From: Acanthosepion esculentum
Lineage: Eukaryota > Mollusca > Cephalopoda > Sepiida > Sepiidae
Assembly: GCA_964036315.1 (NCBI GenBank)
Contig: OZ038488.1
Coordinates: 66,020,642-66,084,641 of the forward strand
DNA: 64,000 nt
Direction of reading: 5' to 3'
In this document: piece after piece, positions 8,878 to 19,593 of the stretch
Numbering within the stretch: position 1 is the stretch's first letter
Layout of the letters: each line of letters opens with the position of its first letter
Notes under the pieces: generated by a model
Seen by the model: the letters and a program-made list of their open reading frames with translations, nothing else
Told to the model about the DNA's origin: nothing
The model's database searches: none
Made by a program: the position numbers and the translations under genes

Positions 8878-9765
8878 AGGGGCTGTTAGAGAAGGATGTG
8901 TCTTCTCACCGATCTTATTCAACCTCTATAGTGAGGTGATTCTGAAAGAATTAAAAGTCCTACTAGCGATTATTACTGACGGCCACAATCTCAACAAAAT
9001 AAGATATGCAAATGAAACAGTGTTGATAGCAGATACAGAAATGAAACAGTAAGAACTCCTACAGAATGTAGTGAGGGAAATTGTAATGAAAGGACTAACT
9101 GCAAGAAGAAAGAATGCATGGTTGTCAGCAAAAGGAACAGCCCAACATACAAGTTACAAATGAAAGATAGCAAAATGAACAACAATCTAAATATCTAGGA
9201 AGTCCATTAACAGAGGATGGATAGTGCCACATTGGAAAATCGAAGGCGCATTGTGACAGCGAAAGATGCCTTCCAAACAATAAAGCAAAGTATTAAGAAA
9301 TAGACAAATTTTGTTACAAACAAAGAAAAGTGTACTAAACTGTTACGTAATATCAGAACTTCTGTATGGCAGTAAATACTGGAGAATTTCCTCACAGATG
9401 AAGAAGAGAGTTGAAGCAACAGAAGGATGCTGGGAATATCATGGACTGAAGATGTGAGCAATGACAAAGTTTTAGAGAAAGTGGAAACAAAATGGACACT
9501 TATAGTTTGCATCAGAAAGAGAGTTAAAATTTCAAGAACACATAATGAGAAGAGAGGCTTGGAAAATTGATACTCATAGGACAGATTGAAGGCAAGAGGG
9601 CAGAGGAAAACAACACATAACCTACCTAGCGAGCTTAGTAAGTGGATGGCGGAGAGGTTTAGGAGAGATAACAAAGAAAATGTTAAGAGCTACAAAGGAT
9701 AGGAAATTGTGGAGAGCCATGATCGCCAACATCCTGAAGGGGCACAGCACATTGAAGAAGAAGAA
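8878..9765 (+). pseudogene. LINE reverse transcriptase C-terminal half, decayed
   Basis: The plus strand begins GAVREGCVFSPILFNLYSEV, continues NLNKIRYANETVLIADTEMK, then SKYLGSPLTEDG, LLYGSKYWRI-type and finally a basic tail. This is RT palm to C-terminus of the same LINE family as at 5.1 kb. The catalytic YADD has become YANE, and stop codons and frameshifts are frequent. The element begins abruptly at the RT block (5' truncation typical of LINEs) and runs directly into a GAA microsatellite. Open frames on the opposite strand (9207-9674) are shadows. Confidence 0.78.
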
Positions 9766-9854
9766 GAAGAAGAAGAAGAGGAGGAGGAGAAGAAGAAGAA
9801 GAAGAAGAAGAAGAAGAAGAAGAAGAAGAAGAAGAAGAAGAAGAAGAAGAAGAA
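9754..9854 (+). repeat. (GAA)n microsatellite at LINE 3' end
   Basis: About 100 bases of GAA/GGA repeats start exactly where the LINE C-terminal sequence ends, so this is likely the expanded 3' tail of the LINE. The poly-Lys, poly-Glu and poly-Arg frames across it are artefacts. Confidence 0.9.
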
Positions 9855-9975
9855 TAGAAGCAAGGAGGTTACTTCTCAGCTTTCAATGATGTAAATTTTT
9901 TAATCCCAACCGGTCAACAAAAACTGTCGCTGGCATTAGTGGACACAGTCTGTCGATAATTTTCAAGAAATTAAA

Positions 9976-11525
9976 ATAGGTACCTCGATAAATTCGTTAA
10001 AAAATGAGCATGCCATGATGAAAAATGTACCCAAACTTAATAAAAACAAAGGTGTATCGCCAGAGTTTTTTTTATGTTATCAAGAGTAAAGACCAATGGA
10101 ATTTTTCATTATTAAATAATATTTTTTTATTCCTTTTAGAACGTTTGAAATTTTGATTAAAAATCTTTTTTTTCTTGCATCGTTAATGAAAATTTTAACT
10201 TTTTTTGCTGTGAAAAACACATTGATTTGTAAGTTCTTGAAAAAATCAAATAATTGTCGGATTTTAATTAACCTTTCATGACATATTCACAAATGAATAA
10301 ATGTATTTTAGATGTGTTTCTTTTTTTTGGGGAAATTTTGGTAAAAGTATTTTTTTAAGTCTGCTTACCCCACTTATTTAATTTTATGAAATTTCGAGAA
10401 ATGTATTTTTAGGGCTTAATATTTATATTAGTTAAAAGCAGAATATCTTGGCGAATTTAAATCATCATTTTTTTGTACCCCTAATTAACGAAAATCTGCT
10501 CTGAATCGTAAAATAAAAAATAAAACTAAGATATTATTTAATTAGAAAAGCTTTTAATCGCTTTTATGAATAAGTTATATTATAGCCACTATTGTTTTTA
10601 GAAAAAATACTTTTTTGGTTAATAATGAATTTTTACAAGAACTGTTTTCATTTTTTAAATTTTAATTAGAATAATTTATAAAGTTTTAAATCTTTTAAAT
10701 TTCTGTATTAATTTGTACCGGTTAAGTGATACTGTTATTAAGTTAAAAACTATATTTACTAATCATAAATGGAAAAGTTTAATACAATTCAATGACCAAA
10801 TATTTTTAAAAGAATTTTGAATTTTTTGTGCGTATGTGTGTTTGTATGTATAAACGTGTCGATTTTTGTAAATACGGACGTCCATACACGAAATTATCGA
10901 AAAATAAGAGCGATAACCATAATAAGTTTAAAGCCAAACTATCTAAAATTCAATAAAACATTAAATTACGGAGAAAGTTTTCCTAAATTTTTTATGATTA
11001 CTGGGTAGTTAAAAATTATATAAAAAGGCGCTCACGTTATATTCCTCAAGTAATGTTTTGCATATATGTCCCCCGTAGAAAAAAATTAGATAAAATCTTC
11101 CAGCTGTCTGTTAAACTATTAACAGCTTAAATAAACACCTACCTCCGTGTTAAAAAGGCATTTCTGCAATATTTTAAACTAAACGTAATTAATATTTGTT
11201 TCAAATCAGATTAATTAATCTTTAAATCAGCTAATATTCCTCAAATAAAGTTTCAAAAAAGTATATTTTATTTTTTTAAAGATTGTTTTAATAAAGAGAA
11301 TTACATTGTGCTAATAGATGGCTAAAAATGACGCTAAAATCAACGATATTAAGCGATTAAAAAACTTCCAGTGAATTTAAATTAGTTTTGAAATACAGCA
11401 AAGTATTTTTCTTATTGAAAAGATTAAATTTAATCTGTTAGCTTGAGATTACAACTAAAATAAAAGTTTAAAGAAAGATTTTTCATTTTTAATAATTCAT
11501 TTTAAACATTAGGCATCGCGTTTCT
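9976..11525 (+). mobile_element. AT-rich non-coding transposable element, copy 1
   Basis: Blocks of this region recur elsewhere in the same order. AAAAATCAAATAATTGTCGG (about 10240) recurs near 54723. AATTAGAAAAGCTTTTAAT (10540) recurs near 55200. ATACAGCAAAGTATTTTTC with the following 100 bases (11393-11500) recurs near 56205 and, inverted, near 62880. The left end reads TAGGTACCTC, like the GTAGGTACCTCCAC terminus of the 54447 copy; the right end is near AGGCATCGCG. No open frame of note. This looks like a long non-autonomous DNA transposon of unknown superfamily. Confidence 0.6.
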
Positions 11526-12120
11526 TTAATAAAATATTAGAAAGAAAACCTTTGAAACTATTTACCAAAAGAAATCAGTATTGAAATTAACAAGATAGAA
11601 TTGTTTTTTGTGAAAATCTTGCGTTTTAGTGAATATTGGTAATAAAAAGAAGAACTTACCTTGAAGAAAATACAGTACTTCCTCAATTACCCAGACATTT
11701 TATAATTAGAGTTGAAAAAATATATTCAGATATTTAAAAATTCCGGATAATTTAATACCTAAATTATTGAAAAAGAATGAAGCCATTTTCTGTAAGAAAT
11801 TTAACATTTATACGTATCATTAAATAATATTTTCAAACGCTTTGTTGAACGTTTTGTCCAGTTTGTTTTTTTATGTGCCAATTTTTGTCTGTTTCCGGAT
11901 GGCTTCATTTTTTTTCTTTTTCTGCAGCTAACTCCCGAAGCTGGATTAAACTAGATGTATTTGTAAGTTTAGCTTCTGGTTAAAAGTGCAACCAACTTAA
12001 CCATTTGTCAAGTGTAAGCATTGCTTCAGTGTTTGAAATTGGGTATTGAGGTTTGTTGAACTTCAACACGGGCAAGATCATTTTCATCCTCATCTTCTGT
12101 TTTCTGGCTATGTATTATAT
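11526..12120. other. No gene recognised
   Basis: AT-rich sequence with no recognised repeat or coding signal. Confidence 0.35.
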
Positions 12121-12642
12121 TGTAGAGGACCGTTGGGGTTAAATGTGAAGAGATATCTCTGGGCTAAGATTTCTGCTTTCCGGTCCAGCTACATAGGAAT
12201 GTTGGACTTTAATGGAGTCCAAAAAAGACAAAACAAAACAAACATGTCCGATATATATTGGTAAACAAATATATTAATACACGAAGACATGAAAAGTTAC
12301 AGAGTGTTTGTATGGAGAAGTTATGTGTGTATTTTGTGTTGAGTGTCCGTACGTACTTGTATTGTCCTTAGCGTGTTCCCAGAATATGGGAAACGCTGTA
12401 GGTGTGAGAGGTCACATATTGGTGTAAGTGAAAAAGAGAGAGTTTTATACCTCGCCTAAGCAGGAGGTAGCGGCTCAAGGCCTGAGTCGAAAAAGAGCTT
12501 TTACCTCATCTCCACGCGAGATGGCCGCCCGAGGCCTAAGTCGGAAAAAAGAGAAAGAGAGAAAGGTCAGCCAGTATTTATACTCGTGGGAGAGAGACCC
12601 CTGTTGAAGGATTAAGGAAATGAGGAGGAGATAACTCCAACA
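12121..12642 (-). mobile_element. Solo LTR, family shared with 27009-27534
   Basis: Read on the minus strand it starts TGTTGGAGTTATCTCC and ends CCTCTACA, the TG...CA form of LTR ends. It aligns over its full ~522 bp with the plus-strand copy at 27009-27534. Both contain a TATAAATACTGGCTGACC promoter-like block about 60 bases in. A 4-bp ATAT flanks both sides, compatible with a target duplication but weak in AT sequence. No gag-pol sequence is attached, so it is a solo LTR. Confidence 0.75.
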
Positions 12643-12701
12643 ATATATAATATAATTGTATTGTGGTGATGATGATACGTTGACCTGGTCTGAATGTACT
12701 T

Positions 12702-12702
<1 letters not shown>

Positions 12703-12770
<68 letters not shown>
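12703..12770. repeat. (TA)n microsatellite
   Basis: About 68 bases of TA. The following 12771-13480 shows no recognised feature. Confidence 0.95.
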
Positions 12771-12773
<3 letters not shown>

Positions 12774-13480
12774 AATGCATAGTTTGGTAGCAACCCTTCT
12801 TTTAAACATCTATTGTTAAATGTGAAAGACAAGAAAAATTCGATTCCTCTTTTTAGTTTTTCCATCACCCTTTCATTTTTTTCGTTTGGTCGGAGTAAAT
12901 TGCAACGCAACAAGCATAAACAAAAACGATAAAAGGCTTTTGTATACATTTCAGGGAAAACATTGTCTATTTCAAAGAACATGTACGTATACAGAGATAA
13001 ATAAAAATTTTTGCTTATCGAATTTGCCTGTGGTCTGTCGGAGTGCCTTCCACAGATATCTAATTTGATTTCTGCTTCAATTGGCGACAAAATGGTGAGA
13101 GTTTTCATATTTATTTAACTATTTTTTTTTATAATCTCACTTTTTCTTTCTTAATTGTTAATTATCATTCTTATCTAATTTTTAAAGTAATTTTATTACT
13201 TAACTATTAATTTTTTCTTTTATAATTAATTATTTATTCTTTTGGATTCATACTCCTACATAGTCTAGTACTAAGGGACAGTGGTTATTTAGTGATTTAT
13301 TTGTTGCCATCCCTACAGTTAAAATGTTGTATGTTCTTTGTATGAAAGCAATGAGAAAATTGACAAGATTGAACTGATTTTATCAGCGTTTGTATCAAAC
13401 GCTGAGTATGCTTTTCTAAATTCTCGAAACTCTTGTTTGAGATGAAATATTAGAACGGGTTTAGTTCGGATAATTGAAAG

Positions 13481-13775
13481 GCTTTTGGATCATATCAGTT
13501 TTCCTCTTCATTTCGCGTCCTGGGTATGATGATAAACTACATCCGCGTCCTGGGTATGACGATAAACTACATCCAACAGCAAGGCCTCTGATAATATGTT
13601 TTTGAAAAATAATATTACCAGCTATACATTTTTGAGAAAAAATATTAACAGAAATAGATTTTGACAAAGCAAAAATATTAACAGAAAAAAAAAAGTTGTC
13701 GGCATTAAATGGCCCATTGAGGTTGATATGCCGTAAAACAAACCAAACCAAACCAAAACCTCTTCATTTCACGTC
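13481..13775 (+). mobile_element. AAAC-tailed repeat with short internal tandem units
   Basis: It contains two copies of CGTCCTGGGTATGA.GATAAACTACATCC in tandem, then AATATTACCAGCTATAC-type units. It ends ATTGAGGTTGATATGCCG followed by TAAAACAAACCAAACC. This is the same repeat as 29400-30270 with fewer internal units. Confidence 0.7.
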
Positions 13776-14289
13776 CGGATAATCGGTGTCTAGAAAATCA
13801 AGGTACGGATAATCGAGAAACTACTGTGTTGAGAATAACAAAATAAAATCATTTTGTTATGAGAATCTTATGTTTTAACGAAGATTATTAATTTAAAGAG
13901 GACCTTACCTTAAAGAAAATATTCCTTATTTGTCTGGCAGAAAACTGAAATCTAATGTGCAATTAAAGGACAATATTGCATCTGTTGCCATATTGGTTGT
14001 AGGGTGGAGAAAAGAAAACACGTTTTATTTATATAAAATATAGAAAAGACGCATAAACCTGTGTGTGGATTAATTCAACGATTGGGTGGAGCAACGATTA
14101 TAAAGACTTCGTTTATCTCGTATTGATTCCTCCTCGAATTCGTGAAAATCTCCAAGATTCAGATCAGAAACGAGGAGAATTTATTTTTAATCAATTAAAA
14201 GACTTACATTTGAAATCTGATTCAAGCGTACACACCATCAAACACAAATACGCGTAGAACAAACATCGGGGTATTTGTAGCATAGATAC
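13776..14289. other. No gene recognised
   Basis: Mixed AT-rich sequence. The frame at 14063-14257 has no recognised motif. Confidence 0.35.
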
Positions 14290-14640
14290 AAGGGTCAACT
14301 GAAAAGTTCATAGACTGACTGGATTGATTTCAACTCTTCTTATCAATAACAGCATTTTTTTTTTCCAGGTAGACTGATATCTAACTGTTCAAAGAAGACT
14401 GTTCATCCTGTTGGTTAAAAATGTCATCAACAGCAGATATGACGTCATCATCATATGCAATACGGGTGGCCAGCAAAGTTTTTTTCAAGTTGGGGAACAG
14501 ATGATAATCAGATGGGACCAAGTCAGTAGAACAGGGATAGTGATCATCCAGTTCATAGCGACAGTCACGCACAGGAGGCCTTGAAACGAAGGAATGTGCT
14601 GGAGCACTGACCTTATGGAACAAGACACAATTCATTAGCT
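14290..14640 (-). pseudogene. mariner transposase C-terminal fragment
   Basis: The minus strand encodes NCVLFHKVSAPAHSF, then DLVPSDYHLFPNLKKTL, then YDDDVISAVDDIFNQQDE, matching the C-terminal third of mariner transposases (HQDNAPAH ... YSPDLAPSDYHLF.NLKK). The second catalytic Asp is lost (HKVSAPAH in place of HQDNAPAH), whereas the third (PSDYH) remains. The 3' end near 14290, GGTCAACTGAAAAGTTCATA, looks like a terminal inverted repeat. Its family differs from the mariner at 60.4 kb. Confidence 0.75.
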
Positions 14641-14860
14641 TTCCTGACGTTTCGTATTTTTCTGTTTTTGTTTATTATGTTGAGAGGAGAATTTGCCTGT
14701 TTTATAAACACTATCATTATGTTAATAATTTATGATTTAATATTCACGTACATTTTGTTAGTTTAGGCTCCTGTAACAGCTGTGTATTCAAATTACATCA
14801 GATTCTACAACTTTTAACGGAATGCGTCAATTCAGTTGAAAACTTTCAAAATAAACAGAT

Positions 14861-14865
<5 letters not shown>

Positions 14866-14944
<79 letters not shown>

Positions 14945-14951
14945 GTATATA

Positions 14952-15020
<69 letters not shown>
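14866..15020. repeat. Long (TA)n microsatellite
   Basis: About 155 bases of TA with three GT interruptions. Open frames on both strands through it are artefacts. Confidence 0.97.
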
Positions 15021-15026
<6 letters not shown>

Positions 15027-15059
15027 TGTGTGTGAGTGTTTGTGCGTGTGTCACATTAA

Positions 15060-15420
15060 ATAATTTAAACAAGTTTTGTCTGCTTATTCTTAATAGGATC
15101 CTCTCGTCATAACGGACAAGTTTCTGAGTATATTTTTTAAAGAAAGAAAGAAAATTACCATGTTGATGCATATTCATTTTATTCCGAGTGCTTTGGCATT
15201 AGCACAATGTCGTCATCAGTGTCTTCTAAGACAAAAAATTGCTGTGTTCATCATTTTTCTAAGACAAAATTGTTGTGCTCATCCTAACATTAATTTTTTT
15301 ACGTGTGAAATGAAAAACACTTAGGTTATGTACTGTACAATTTAAAATTTTATCATTTAGATCACGTGCAAACGTCAGGGGAGATAACTAAGTTATTGTA
15401 ATGTCTAAATATTTATAAAA
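15060..15420 (-). mobile_element. Penelope-like 3' tail, second copy
   Basis: On the minus strand, ACACTGATGACGACATTGTGC and AAAGCACTCGGAATAAAAT are followed by a stretch reading [14 protein letters not shown], the same order as at 1924-2110 on the plus strand. It abuts the long TA tract. Confidence 0.55.
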
Positions 15421-15466
15421 AAAGAATAAAACTGTTTAAAACTATAAGTTAATGCCAAAATATACG

Positions 15467-15468
<2 letters not shown>

Positions 15469-15534
<66 letters not shown>

Positions 15535-15573
15535 GCTCAAACACTAATATGGAATATTAGCGTTTGAGCCTTT
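15469..15573. repeat. (TA)n tract abutting a 20-bp hairpin
   Basis: A TA tract (15469-15530) runs directly into the hairpin 15531-15573: arm AAAGGCTCAAACACTAATAT, loop GGA, arm ATATTAGCGTTTGAGCCTTT, with one mismatch. Confidence 0.9.
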
Positions 15574-15665
15574 TATATTATATTCTTGCTCTGTCATGGA
15601 CATTGAGCTCTACCTGGATTCCATCCTCTTGGAAATTTATATATATATATTGACGACTAATATGA

Positions 15666-15666
<1 letters not shown>

Positions 15667-15747
<81 letters not shown>
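15667..15747. repeat. (CT)n-(AT)n compound microsatellite
   Basis: CT repeats switch to AT repeats. No feature recognised in 15748-15977. Confidence 0.95.
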
Positions 15748-15750
<3 letters not shown>

Positions 15751-15974
15751 CATACATCAGAGACGTGCCGTCTAGGTAGACAAGGTAGGCAGCGCCTAGC
15801 CTGTTTAATTTGATCAGCAGCTACATTATCCTCCTGTGGCACAATATTCACCAAATACAACAAAATTATGATTGTTACTCTGATTATTATGCATAAAATG
15901 CAAAATATTTTTTGTAGATTTACTACATAAAGGTCACAAGCTGACTACTCTGAGTAATTAGTGACGACACGTAC

Positions 15975-15977
<3 letters not shown>

Positions 15978-16051
<74 letters not shown>

Positions 16052-16160
16052 ATGTATGTATGTATTTAAAGCTAATTGTAATATAGCTCAGAAAAAGAGT
16101 GACAAATATATTTATGTGATTAATTTTTCTGTGTGTGTGTGTGTGTGTGTGTCTATGTGT
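15978..16160. repeat. (TA)n, (GTAT)n and (GT)n microsatellites
   Basis: TA repeats to about 16050, short ATGT units, and a GT tract at 16131-16152. Confidence 0.95.
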
Positions 16161-16384
16161 GTGTTGCAAAAATCAGTTCGCCCGAGGAGTAGAAACGAGA
16201 CACATCTTGTCACTATAGCATCCTGTGGTTGAAAAAGCAAATAGAGATATGTTGAGCCCTTTCTTTTGTACACCTTTATAAAAGGTCACCTACCACACAA
16301 GGTAGAGTAATCCCACATCCCCTTTATAACATATACTACATGACCTGTACTAGCTTAATCCAGCCCTCTGTGTGATAAGTGTAT

Positions 16385-16560
16385 TTATGGCAGATCGTCG
16401 TACAGCAATGGTTAGCAAAACATGTACCCACAGACCATTAACAGGATATAGTAGGTTCGATCCTCAACGGACCCCCTCTACTTGTAATAAGTTTGACATA
16501 CATATTGATACAACACTGTCTTTGACTCGCACTAGGTTTCCTGTTCTTGTGCCAGAATAA
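16385..16560 (+). mobile_element. tRNA-derived SINE
   Basis: CAGCAATGGTTAGCAAAAC (A-box-like) and AGGTTCGATCCTC (B-box-like) lie about 50 nt apart. The sequence ends near CTTGTGCCAGAATAA, resembling the GGCCTTGTGCCACA tail of the SINE at 2160-2285. The cloverleaf is poor, so a SINE is preferred over a tRNA gene. Confidence 0.5.
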
Positions 16561-16987
16561 GCTTATACTTTTTTATGTCCCGTGTCCTTTCAAGACGTGG
16601 CCGAACATAGCTCTTCACATATTCGTATCCATTGCAGCTCTAAGCAATATTTGTTTTCTTAATATGCCCCCAGCCCTTGTTCTGCCACCAATCTCGTTGG
16701 GTAGATTTCTCGATGTTTCCTTCTTGCATTCACTATGTCCTGTGAGTATCAAATTCTCTAGGTCCACCTTCTTTATGTGTTCCAGAGATTTCAGTTGACT
16801 CCTTCTAATACTAAGTAATTCTTTTTGTTCCCATTTTCCTCGTTGTTCATATGTTCGTGTCCATAGTATTGTTGGCATCCTTCTACAGAAGGATGATAAC
16901 ATCTTATTTGGTTCAAATCTCATATTCCTCTCAGAGAAAATTGCCATACAGTAAGATTAATATTACATAGCAGTTCAGTAATCTTTT

Positions 16988-17772
16988 CTTTCTAACGAAG
17001 TCCTGGGTATGAAGATATCCGGCAGCAAGGCCTCTGATCGAGAGATTGGAGGTTTTGAGGAACGTGGAGCCACCTCGTAATTGCTGTTGTTCCCAGGTTC
17101 ACTCTGACCCGGGTAATAACACCTATTAGGGTCACAGCAAATAGTGAACCGCCAAGCAAAAAACACTATGAAAATATAAAAATACATTTTTATGGTAAAG
17201 TTACAAACAATACATATGTATAATATAATGACTAACAATACATTTCATCTGTAGTTGAAGATATAGTATTGCGTTTAAAATATATTTATTTGTAGCCATA
17301 AAATTGTGTTCATAATATTTAGATTTCGGCATTAAATAACTTATAGAGCAGCGGTTCTCAACCAGTGAGGAATCCCCCCGACCAGCGTGTTCCAGCTGGT
17401 GAACTGGGGTCACAGATTGGTAGACTCAAAATGTTAACTTTCGAATTCCCTAGGGCTACACAACCCGCAATGTACATCAGTCCGCGCAACTGAGAGGTCA
17501 CGCTGGGTTTTCTTTCCGCGAGCTCTTGTGTTTTTTTGCCACTACGAAAATAATCGGTGTAAATGTATACGTACTAATAGGGAAAAGAATGAAGATTTTC
17601 AATAATATATGCATATTATTTGGAATGCACCTTTTGAGTCGGATAATTTTGGAAAGTGGTGGGGATGACATCCTGATTTATGGTGAAAAGGGTGTATCGG
17701 GCAAAATAGGTTGAGAACCACTGCCATAGAGGTTGATATGCCGCTAAACAAAATCAAACAACAACCAACTTT
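16988..17772 (+). mobile_element. AAAC-tailed repeat inserted in LINE
   Basis: It begins AGTCCTGGGTATGAAGATAT and continues CAGCAAGGCCTCTGATC, GTTCCCAGGTTCACTCTGA and ATAGTGAACC. It ends CATAGAGGTTGATATGCCG followed by CTAAACAAAATCAAACAAC. This order is the same as at 29400-30270, without the internal minisatellites. It is itself interrupted by a hAT MITE. Confidence 0.75.
17349..17723. mobile_element. hAT-type MITE
   Basis: Ends are CAGCGGTTCTCAACC and GGTTGAGAACCACTG, imperfect inverted repeats of the CAG.GGTTCTCAACC form typical of hAT elements. The 8-bp flanks TTATAGAG and CCATAGAG agree at six of eight positions. Removing the 375-bp element restores the repeat consensus ATTAAATGACCCATAGAGG, which supports a true insertion. 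No transposase is encoded. Confidence 0.85.
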
Positions 17773-18008
17773 GTAAGGAAATTCTCTCATCTCTTATTAT
17801 TTTATTTGGTTTTTTGAGAGGCATTGTTTGCTATCCCAATGCGACTTCGGATTTCGGTGTCACATTTTCCGCCGTCTGGTAAAACACCTCACAGATTGTT
17901 AAATTTCTGTACTTCCTTGCTTCTGGCGTCTCTCATTTGTAGCTCACATGTTGGGCTGTTCCCTATGCTAATGGCTATATATGCTGTCCTCTTGCAATTG
18001 ATAGGCTT

Positions 18009-18126
18009 GCGGCCATACCACATTGAAACACTGATTCTAGTACGATCACCGACGTTAAGTAAACAACGAACTTGATCAGTACCTAGATAGGTGGCCACTT
18101 GGGAATGCCAGGTCCTGTAATCGTGG
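18009..18126 (+). pseudogene. 5S rRNA pseudogene
   Basis: About 118 nt follow 5S rRNA from GCGGCCATACCACATTGAAA through GATCACCGACGTTAAGTAAA to GGAATGCCAGGTCCTGTAATC. There are several substitutions and small insertions in the internal promoter, so it is probably inactive. Unlike the two composite copies, no tRNA head follows. It abuts the LINE fragment. Confidence 0.8.
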
Positions 18127-18294
18127 CTATTTCCATGGTTTCATGGTTTGTTTGTTTAATTACATATCAACTCTTTATGGGTCCGTTAATGACAAAAATT
18201 AATTTTCTTAGGAGCTTGAGTAATTTGCTTTTTACAAAAATCTGTTGCTAGTAATTTATTTTTATTTTTTTAAATCTATACTTTCAGTTTTATA

Positions 18295-18415
18295 ATCCAA
18301 GTTTGGCGGTTCACTACTTGCCCATAGCTAGGAACCTAACAGATGCTACCACCCCGAATCTTAGATGTGTGGGTGATGTAAAGGGTAACTCTAGCTTTTT
18401 GATCCCTAGTCAACT
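18295..18415 (-). mobile_element. Fragment of the AAAC-tailed repeat
   Basis: GGCGGTTCACTACTTGCCCA, AACCTAACAGATGCTACCAC and the following bases are the reverse complement of the first part of the repeat at 29480-29580. 18416-18776 shows nothing else. Confidence 0.6.
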
Positions 18416-18776
18416 ATGATCTTCAAAAATTTAAATGCAATGTCAATTGCTATCTTCTATTCAGTCATTGTTCTCTCTCCTTAATAGTAGTTTTTCTTAT
18501 ATTCTGTAATACTAGCGACTTTATTGCCTTGCTTGAGGTGAAATGATTAAAATGGTTCAGGGAGACTTTAAATTTTTGTATGTAAAGCTGCAGAAAATAT
18601 TTATTTTTAAAAATAAACAAACAGCTGTTTCCTTTTTATATCCGTTGGTGCAATAAAATTATTCATTGTGTTGCTGTATTGATTAATTTGCATAACGTCT
18701 GGTTGGATCTCTGGATAGATGAATAAAAATCAATAAGCTGCAAAAGCCAGTGATCTTCTGTTTTAATAGTAGTATA

Positions 18777-19312
18777 GGTCGAGTATCCTTTATCCGAAAT
18801 TCCAAAATTCGAAGACCTTCCAAATCCGAAAGTTTGCAGGTGCTGACATGACATGATTTGTCACAAATGAAAAATTTCAGAAAGCACTGGAAAGCTTATT
18901 ATTCAAAATGGTAAAAAGTTCTGCAGATATCCATATGGGTATTTGAAAAAGAAAAGAAAAGAAAGCATTTATTTTTATTAATATCACAGAAATTGAAACT
19001 GTTGGAAAAACTAGACAGAGGTTTAAGTGTGAAGCGTCTGACTGAGGGGTTTGACACTGGAAAAACTACCATATACTACCTAAGGAAACAGAAGGATAAA
19101 TTGTTAAAGTCTTATCTGGAAAGTGATGAACGGAAATTAATGAAAAATAGAAAAACACCACACGGAGCAACAAAAAAACAAAAAAATGATTATCTCAATC
19201 GTTTTATCGATGCTATATACAAATTAAATAGACTGTATGCCCAAATCCGAAAAATTCTAAAAAATGAAGCACTTCCGGTCTCAAGAATTTCGAATACAGG
19301 ATTCTCAGCCTG
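18777..19312 (+). mobile_element. Tigger/pogo-like DNA transposon, copy 1
   Basis: The left end GGTCGAGTATCCTTTATCCG and right end TTTCGAATACAGGATTCTC plus AGCCTG form imperfect terminal inverted repeats like those of vertebrate Tigger elements (CAGGTTGAGTATCCCTTATCC). Both ends are flanked by TA. It encloses a transposase N-terminal fragment. Confidence 0.75.
18993..19200 (+). pseudogene. Tigger-type transposase N-terminal HTH fragment
   Basis: It reads KLLEKLDRGLSVKRLTEGFD then TGKTTIYYLRKQKDKLLKSY and ESDERKLMKNRKTPHGATKK, closely following the CENP-B/Tigger (Jerky-like) N-terminal helix-turn-helix that binds the transposon ends. The frame stays open to 19326 but leaves transposase homology at about 19200 and enters the 3' terminal repeat. 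No DDE catalytic core is present, so it is a remnant. Confidence 0.75.
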
Positions 19313-19412
19313 TAATAAAAAGAAATAAAAAAGAATCTCAATAGGAAATATAAAATACTTCACACGAAGTTATGAATATCCTAACTCACAGTTGTTAGTA
19401 GTTTTGTAGGGA

Positions 19413-19434
19413 TCTTCTTCTTCTTCTTCTTCTT

Positions 19435-19521
<87 letters not shown>

Positions 19522-19533
19522 AATAAGAATGTA

Positions 19534-19593
<60 letters not shown>

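Larger units (their letters stand above)
16570..18008 (-). pseudogene. LINE reverse transcriptase C-terminal half, split by a nested insertion
   Basis: The minus strand from 18008 reads AYIAISIGNSPTCELQMRDA, then CDTEIRSRIGIANNASQK up to about 17775. It resumes at about 16985 with RKKRLLNCYVILILLYG and continues SLEHIKKVDLENLILTGHSE to about 16570. The consensus of this LINE family has these blocks adjacent (KTKKRLLNCYVIS follows the AFQKL block), so the 16986-17774 stretch is an insertion. The remaining frames contain stops. It is the same family as the LINEs at 5.1 and 8.9 kb. Confidence 0.75.

Noticed and set aside
9207..9674. 155-codon minus-strand frame
   Set aside because: It is the antisense shadow of the plus-strand LINE fragment, whose motifs are recognisable only in the forward direction.
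9680..9894. Frames rich in poly-Lys, poly-Glu and poly-Arg
   Set aside because: They are translations of a GAA microsatellite at a LINE tail.
12578..13108. 176-codon minus-strand frame
   Set aside because: It crosses a (TA)n tract and part of a solo LTR and has no conserved motif.
14827..15177. Tyr-Ile repeat frames on both strands
   Set aside because: They are produced by the (TA)n tract; only the short ISRQNL part reflects a Penelope-like element.
16385..16470. Possible tRNA gene
   Set aside because: A- and B-box-like blocks are present, but the acceptor and anticodon arms do not pair; better explained as a SINE head. The same applies at 2200-2278, 21049-21105 and 28607-28665.
18009..18126. 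Functional 5S rRNA gene
   Set aside because: Substitutions and small insertions in the internal promoter and lack of a tandem array point to a pseudogene.
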